Program-made: the position numbers and the translations under genes
Part shown: positions 57,301-64,000 of the stretch, in pieces
Numbering within the stretch: the stretch's first letter is position 1
Layout: every line of letters starts with the position of its first letter
The notes under the pieces: generated by a model
Told to the model about the DNA's origin: nothing
Databases searched by the model: none
What the model saw: only the letters and a program-made list of their open reading frames with translations
NCBI GenBank assembly: GCA_947044365.1
Contig: OX345641.1
Location: 3,075,460 to 3,139,459, forward strand
Length of the DNA stretch: 64,000 nucleotides
Direction of reading: 5' to 3'
Origin: Petrosia ficiformis
Taxonomy: Eukaryota > Porifera > Demospongiae > Haplosclerida > Petrosiidae

Positions 57301-60300
57301 CATTCTATAGGTTGGCTCTTAGCTGCTTTCTTTTGTGGTTATATTCTTACTCAAGTACCTGGAGGATACCTTGCACAAAGGTTTGGAGCGAAGTATATAT
57401 TTGGAGTTGGGGTTGTCATGACAGCAGTGTTGACACTTGTGACCCCACTGGCAGCTGATGTTAATGTCTGGTGTTTAGGTGTAGTGAGAGTTCTAGAAGG
57501 AATATTTGAAGTGAGAAATAAGGGGAACATGGATAAAAAATTTAAATTTCCATTTTTTTAAAAATTGTAACTTAATATAGGGACATTTTCTTATAAAAAA
57601 TAATTTTCATCATATTCTCTCATCTTTGATTGGTTGCTATTCTGCCATTATTAGTACAAAAAGTCTTTGAAGTTTGGTATCTATGAAGATCAATAATAGC
57701 TCATCAAAGATACCAAACGTCATTGATTTCCTATACAAAATGGCAGATTGAATGGCAAGCAATTAAAGGTATACATATAAATACAATGTATTACATAAAG
57801 TGTCCCTTTAAAAGGATTAGGCCACAATTTATGATGATGATGATTCAGTATTGTAGTTTGATTATCATTTCATCATTATACACAATATATAGGGTGTGAC
57901 ATTTCCTTCCGCACACGCTCTGTTCAGTAAGTGGGCTCCACCAAGTGAGAGAAGCAGAATGGTTACATTTGCATTTTCAGGTAACAGTTTTGTTGGGTGG
58001 TATGCCATATTATGGCATTTGTTTTATTATTTTTTTTTTACAACTAATTACATCAATATGTAGTCTCATGGAGCCAGATCCAACTGTTTATGAAGGAAGG
58101 GTCTGGGGACATGCAATTTTACTGTTTGTTCAAGTATGTTTTACAATGGGTTCATTTTAAACAGGTTGATACTCTCGTTGAAGTTCATGCTTGCATTAAT
58201 GATGTTCATCGCTGACCGCATTTATTCTCATGTTTTAAGGTCTATAAGGAGTGTACACTAAACACTTTGAATAATGCATGTCCCCAGACCCTTCCTTTGT
58301 ATAAGTTTGGGACCGGCTCCACAAGACTAATCAATATGTTTATGTGGATGAGAAAGGCTTTTTCAGCAATAATATTAACATCATGTTAAAATTATATTCA
58401 GCCATTTTGTATAGCAAACAAACTATCCAGGAAGAAGAACTATTTCTCCTCTTAGACTAATTTAGTTGTGTTTGTATACAAAATGGCCAAATAGAGAGCG
58501 TTAAGAACAGAGCTTTTGATACGTTTTGAAGCATATACTCAACAATGGTTAGTGTAAGTGTCATTGGAAATACATCTTAATGGACAGTTAATGCTGTTAC
58601 TAACAATATAATTATAATTAACTGTGCCATCTGGCTCAAAGAAAGAACTGTGCAGTGCCAAATAGGGGCCATTGGGCCAATGGTGCGCCATATTAGCTTA
58701 TCAAAAACACTGGTTTAGAAGTAAGTTTTTTGATCAAAATTATTTACGTTTTCATCCATGCATGGTCACACATTTTTTTCTCTCTTATTTTTATTTGGAT
58801 AAGAACAGAGAGTGAGTGTGTCCTCGATCCTACAGTAGGGAGTAAGGATTTTATTCTGTGTTTTGTACCATGCTCACTCAAGGTCCTTTTATTTCCTAGC
58901 CTCATACACAAGCTCTTAAAGATGGGAGCCTGGATTCAACTGTATGCACATGCGCATATTAATGTGCAAATAACTGTAATAACACATAATCACTAAAGGG
59001 TGTGTCAATTTGTAGTACACAATAACGCAGCCAAGATCTGTTCCTGGTTTTAGAACAAGATCAGGAAATCCAAGGTGCTGTACAGAAACAGACATCACTT
59101 GATCAAAACTAGCTATATTGATTATACTACCTATTTTCAGCTATACTGAAACGAAAGACTATGATACATGTAGTTCACGAACACACCAGATATCTGGGAA
59201 ATTTAGCACGTGCAAACAGTTGAATTCAGGAACTTTTTCGCCACTATCTTAAGAGCCTGAGTACGAGGCTATTTATTTCATCATTGTCTGGTATCTATTT
59301 TTATAATGCTCTACTGTAGGTCAATATCTTGGTGCTGTTATTTCATTTCCTTTAACTGCTCTTCTCTCAGTGTATGGCTTCAACGGAGGCTGGCCTTCTG
59401 TATTTTATATATTTGGTTAGTTATATAACAGTACTTAACTCCATTGTACTCGATTTTCATAGCTCCATTAGTCCATTTGTACATTCAGGGATGTTGAAAC
59501 ATTTAGCGGACTACCAGACATTTTGACTCATTTTCACCACTCTTGTCCTGCTTCCCATATACTGTTAAAGTTTTTATACAATTTAGTTTAAATTTGCTGG
59601 ACATTCACTAGATTTATACAATTTCATTCATACAATTTATACAATTTCCTGCACTACTAACTGGTTCCATATCACTGTGTACATCCACATGCAAACACGT
59701 TGTTGATGGTACATTTACAACAATTACCACTACCATAATTAAAACTCTACCTAAGTAGCTAATATAACAATGTCTGAGTCGCTATGACGGTTATCCAGCC
59801 TCATTCATCATAAACAGGTCCCTCTTCTTGTTTATGAAGTAAACCATTAAGGAGTTCTCATGTTGTCCAAACAATTTTTTTATTTACTGGTCATTCAGAA
59901 CTATTATAAAATATGTGTCCTAATTTTTGAAACACATTCCCACAAAAACATTTTGATCAAACACTATATTAAATTGCTCACCATTCTACAATTGTGTACA
60001 GGAAATCAATGAAATTCAGTATTTAAGAAGATTAATAGTAGTTCTTTCTGGACACCAAATTGCATTGACACACATATAGGGTCACATGTGGACATGTATA
60101 TGGCAGTAGTTGGTTTCATTTTGTTTGTTTAATGTACCATCTTGACTTTGTCTATGTGGAGTTTATGGTAAAAGCTGTTCTACATATATCCGTAAAGGTC
60201 TATAAGATCCTTCAAAAAGTAAGGAGATCAAAAGAGTAGGCTATTGTGCTTTAGGCATGATAAAGTCAGCCATGATTAATGAATGTTGGACACCACAAAG

Positions 60301-61162
60301 GAATACTTGTTCACCATGATTATATTTTTTTGATTTTCATATATATTGACAAGTTCTTTAATTTATTCCATTAGTCTTTCTTGTTATTAATTACAGGTAT
60401 TATTGGTATCATATGGTTCATATTCTGGTTATTACTTGGGTTTGACAGTCCTGCTACACATCCTCGTATCTCACAATCTGAAAGAAAATATATTGAATCT
60501 AGTATATCAGAAGCTAAAGTAGAAAAAAAACATGTAAGTAACGTAATGAAGATATGTGTGAGTGTATCATGATTTGTACATATATACACCATGCATAATA
60601 TTATACATATACATCTGTACATATGTTAATATTATACATGTATATACATATATAATATTATATATACATAGTTTTACTTGCAAACACACACACATATATA
60701 TATATGTGTTTATATACATATTACATACTTTTACATGCATACATATATATAGTTTTACATACATACATGTACATATATGTATGTACATACATACATGTAC
60801 ATACGTACTGGCTCTATATATTATTTCAGGTACCTGTCCCTTGGCTTCAAATATTCCTATCTCCTCATGTATGGGCTATTATTGTGTCCTACTTCTGTTC
60901 AAATTTTGGATTCTATGTTCTCCTGACTACCATGCCAACTTATTTCTCTCAAGCACTTGGTTTTAGTTTAGGAAAGGTACTGTACATAATATATATAGTG
61001 ATTGTGATTCTGTATAGATTATGCATCTTGGTTTCAGTTGTCATGTGATTTGTATATCGAGGGTCACAGGCTTTTATAACTCCCAGAATTGATTTAATGA
61101 TGCATGTATGTATGTATGTATGTATGTATGTATGTATGTATGTATGTATGTATGTATGTATG

Positions 61163-61193
<31 letters not shown>

Positions 61194-63463
61194 GTATGTA
61201 TGTATGTAGGTCATACGTATGTATGTGTGTATGTATGTATGTATGTATGTAAGTATGTATGTATGTATGTATGTATGTAGACAATATTATATGTAGTGTT
61301 ATGCTGTATATTATATTATCCATTACTGTTAGGGTCTTATATTGAATGGGATATTCTCTGCTATACCTTTTGCATTTGAAGCTGTGGTAGTTATTATAGC
61401 AGGTCCTCTTGCTGATTTCCTTAGATCAAGATATCTCTCTACTACTGTCACAAGAAAACTATTTACATCATCCTGTTAGTTGGTAAAAGATTGCACTTTT
61501 CTTCTCCTTTTATAATTTTATTTCTACAGCACTCATGCTTAGTGCTCTGTTTTTACTGTTATGTGGATATTTTGGAACATCCACACATATGGCTTTGAGT
61601 CTTTTAACAGCTGGTGTAGGATTTGGAGGTCTTGGACTTGCTGGACACGCTGTCAATCATATTGACTTAGCACCTAGGTTTGCTGGAGTGCTAATGGGTA
61701 TTTCTAATACAATGGGTACTGTACCAGGGATTATTGGACCAGTAATAGCAAAGGCAATAGCACATTCAGTAAGTGTATTATTATGTATAGATATAGCCTT
61801 TTATGGGCATATAACCAATTATCTCAGCTGTTATATATGTGCCAGTAGTTTATACCATAGTAACACAAAAGTATGCAATTAAATCAAATTTGATCTCAAG
61901 TAGAAGACATAGTAATTACTGTTTACTATAAAAACTGTGAAAATACAATTAGATTACTTAGTGCATTAAATATTGCAGTACATCAAAGGTTACCATGGCA
62001 ATCCATCACCCACACACCATGGTATAAGTTGATGTAATTATCTATCTCTAATAATGTGACCTAATGTTCGAAAAGGACACTTTCCCTGCAAAATAATTTT
62101 AATCAAACACTTAACTTACAACTCTGCAATTTTGTACAGAAAACGAAATTTTGGGTCCACGAAGAGCTATTATTAAGCTTCTTAGATAGGAATGATGAGT
62201 GTCTATAGGTAAGCATTTGGTCAAAATTATTTTTCAGAAAAGTGTCACTTCTTGAATATTAGGTGACACACGATTAATATTTCTTTAAGCAGCCATTATG
62301 AAATTCAAGAAATTTATTGGCTCTAACCAAAATAATACCGAATAACTTCAGAATACAATCGCTAATTATCATTGTTTAAACTTATTATAATAACTGAATG
62401 GGTGAAAACCACAGTACTAAAAAACCAGTTTTAGCATGAAATCACTCTCAAAATGTGTATTAAAAAATTATAATGTTTGTATACTTACCATTTCAATCAT
62501 GAAATTTCGTATCAAATTTGATAACTGAATAAGTATCTTATAGCCCTTCATATTATTCTCTCACTCCAGTCATATAAGTAATATTAGTGATGTGCAATAC
62601 TTACCTGAAATATCATGATACAATATTGACTTTTAAGTGTTTCAATACACTAGAGTGAGCAGTTTACCAATCCTGGTTTTCCCTAATTTTATACTTAAAA
62701 TCAATTATAACAAGTTAGTTTGCATAACTTTGTGAAGATCTTTTACCATTTCTTGACAATTACAACTATTTATTTAGCATTTCAAGTATTATTGAAATAT
62801 TATGATATTGTAATATTTTTGACAGAGATACGTATGTAATATGGCTTTGAGGTGTGTATCAGCAATATGAGACCTGAACCCCTAGATAGTAGCCCAAGGC
62901 GAAGCCGAGAGCTGCTATCAAGGGGTAAAGGGGCTGATATTGCTGATACATACTGAGAACCCATGCTATATATAATATATTCTATACCTAACATGTACAT
63001 CAATGTTACCTGACATCTACTGCTCTACACTCCTGTAAACAGCTTGTCTCCAACCCTTTTCAATTTACAACTTGACTGCACATGCTCGCAATTTATTATG
63101 AATATCATTATAGGTCTTACATCAGCGCTGTGGTTTCATATCAAACCTGTGGTTGGGTGTATATTGCGTACCCTGTCGGTAACTTTGATGTGGCTGTTAT
63201 ATGTAGTTGTATTGCACATCCCTAATTAATGTGAACTATTATTTGAGAAATTTCATTTCTTATAGCAAAATGCACCAAGAGAAGTATATGTTGAAGAATG
63301 GAGGGAGGTTTTTTTTATAGCAGCAGAGATTTACATATTTGGAGCAATTGTATATGCTATCCTTGCTGATGGTAAGAAACAATGGTGGGCAGAAGGAGTT
63401 AAGTGCAGAAATGGTAGATGGGTTGGTCTTCGTGAACCAGATGATTTGATACAGAAATCGTGA
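54305..63463 (+). CDS. SLC17 sialin-like anion transporter, copy E
   Basis: Exons: 54305-54547, 56672-56699, 57311-57510, 57893-57980, 59320-59415, 60397-60533, 60830-60976, 61333-61474, 61530-61768, 63266-63463; 505 aa, the shortest of the five. Closest to D in the N-terminus (EKDHLL dileucine, [20 protein letters not shown]) but with the canonical [15 protein letters not shown] in exon 9, unlike D. TM2 is [22 protein letters not shown]4 reads [13 protein letters not shown] followed by [10 protein letters not shown], with Ser where the other copies have Ala. Sequons NGT and NWT lie in the first luminal loop. Exon 8 ends in T, giving a Ser codon at the junction as in D. The tail ends DDLIQKS and TGA; AATAAA follows at 63514-63519. 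All splice sites are GT/AG. Confidence 0.93.
58061..58329. mobile_element. 269-bp MITE with long TIRs and 9-bp TSD
   Basis: The left end TAGTCTCATGGAGCCAGATC and right end GGACCGGCTCCACAAGACTA are inverted repeats that continue through GAAGGAAGGGTCTGGGGACA (left) and TGTCCCCAGACCCTTCCTTT (right), arms of about 60 bp. It is flanked by ATCAATATG at 58052-58060 and 58330-58338. Long TIRs with a 9-bp TSD are typical of Mutator-like non-autonomous elements. It lies in intron 4 of copy E. Confidence 0.85.
58560..58715 (-). repeat. Family-3 dispersed repeat, inverted copy
   Basis: AAGAAAGAACTGTGCAGTGC and GGGCCAATGGTGCGCCAT are the reverse complement, with small changes, of sequence at 41030-41110. 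It is present in intron 4 of copy E, whereas the relative is in intron 3 of copy D, so it is not simple inheritance by gene duplication. Confidence 0.7.
61104..61280. repeat. (GTAT)n microsatellite in intron 7 of copy E
   Basis: GTAT units with a few TAAG and GTGT variants, in the same intron as the array in copy D. Confidence 0.95.
62839..62972. repeat. Hairpin element in intron 9 of copy E
   Basis: GTATCAGCAATATGAG is mirrored by CTGATATTGCTGATAC, and GATAGTAGC by GCTGCTATC, around a centre AAGGCGAAGCCGAG. The centre resembles that of the hairpin in intron 9 of copy C (CGGCTTCGCC). Confidence 0.65.
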
Positions 63464-64000
63464 AAATGGTTTCACTGGTCATAATTACCTAAAACAGTAT
63501 AAATTATATTTGAAATAAAATGTATTAATTTTTTTGTGTATAATTATATTATGTTGGTATCAATATTTGTGGTATAAAACTGTTTTATTAACTGATATAT
63601 ATCATTGTTGATATGTGCTGTGCAGGTTGTTACAATGATAATTTAAAATGAAAATTATAAAATTGTAACTCGCTAGATAATTATAGTAACAAATGACTCC
63701 ATTCACTAATGAGTTATATAACCAGTGGTGTGGAAACAGCCAGTCATACAGGACATTGTCCAATAAATCTATTGTCTGGTAAACTGGTACTAGTGTAGAG
63801 TCTCTTGTCATAGTGATAGGACTTTGTATTGTACGGTTTGGACCATATATGTTCTAATTATTTCATGTGATTACAAGAAGCACAAGCCGCCAGACTACTT
63901 CATAGTGAAGGGCAATACTGACAAATTTGTTATTGATACTATAATGGTCTAGTATCAAATATATTCATCAATATTCAAGTATCGTCATATACATTTTAGA
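63464..64000. other. 3' flank of SLC17 copy E
   Basis: Contains the probable poly(A) signal at 63514-63519. No further exon is recognised before the window ends. Confidence 0.5.

Overview
The window is nuclear DNA of an intron-rich but compact animal genome. It is AT-rich, introns are short, and simple repeats and small inverted-repeat transposons are abundant. The mix of sialin-type SLC17 carriers, death-domain/caspase-like genes and polyubiquitin-like genes fits a demosponge such as Amphimedon. That organism call is an inference from gene content and style, not from a database match.

Layout. (1) 1-2077 has no recognised gene. Two exons of a lysine-rich protein of unknown identity lie on the minus strand at 2078-2565. 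Its start codon sits head-to-head, 91 bp away, with the first of five plus-strand SLC17 (sialin-like) transporter genes. (2) SLC17 copies A (2657-7393) and B (7667-13974) are close paralogues in tandem. (3) 13975-29445 is a minus-strand block. It holds an apparently intact gene with two death domains and a caspase-like (C14/paracaspase-type) domain (15019-19961), an exon of six degenerate ubiquitin units (21561-22914), and a second, decayed copy of the death/caspase gene (25449-29445). The two death/caspase copies and their flanks form a direct segmental duplication about 10 kb apart. (4) SLC17 copies C (29852-38723), D (39529-50308) and E (54305-63463) form a second subgroup of the array. A single-exon GNAT acetyltransferase (52656-53564, minus) lies between D and E.

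All five SLC17 genes can be rebuilt as ten coding exons with the same intron positions and phases (0,1,0,1,1,0,0,1,0) and give 505-542 aa proteins. Each keeps the family signature across TM4, and each has an N-terminal acidic dileucine motif that suggests endolysosomal sorting. The most unusual locus is the minus-strand block. The death/caspase gene is built entirely of phase-1 exons. The upstream six-unit ubiquitin-like exon also ends in phase 1, so it could splice in frame to the death/caspase gene. Every ubiquitin unit has lost Gly75, so the chain looks built to remain one protein rather than be cut into monomers. Introns and spacers carry several inverted-repeat element families, two of them with visible target-site duplications, and a 1.2 kb array of short palindromes.
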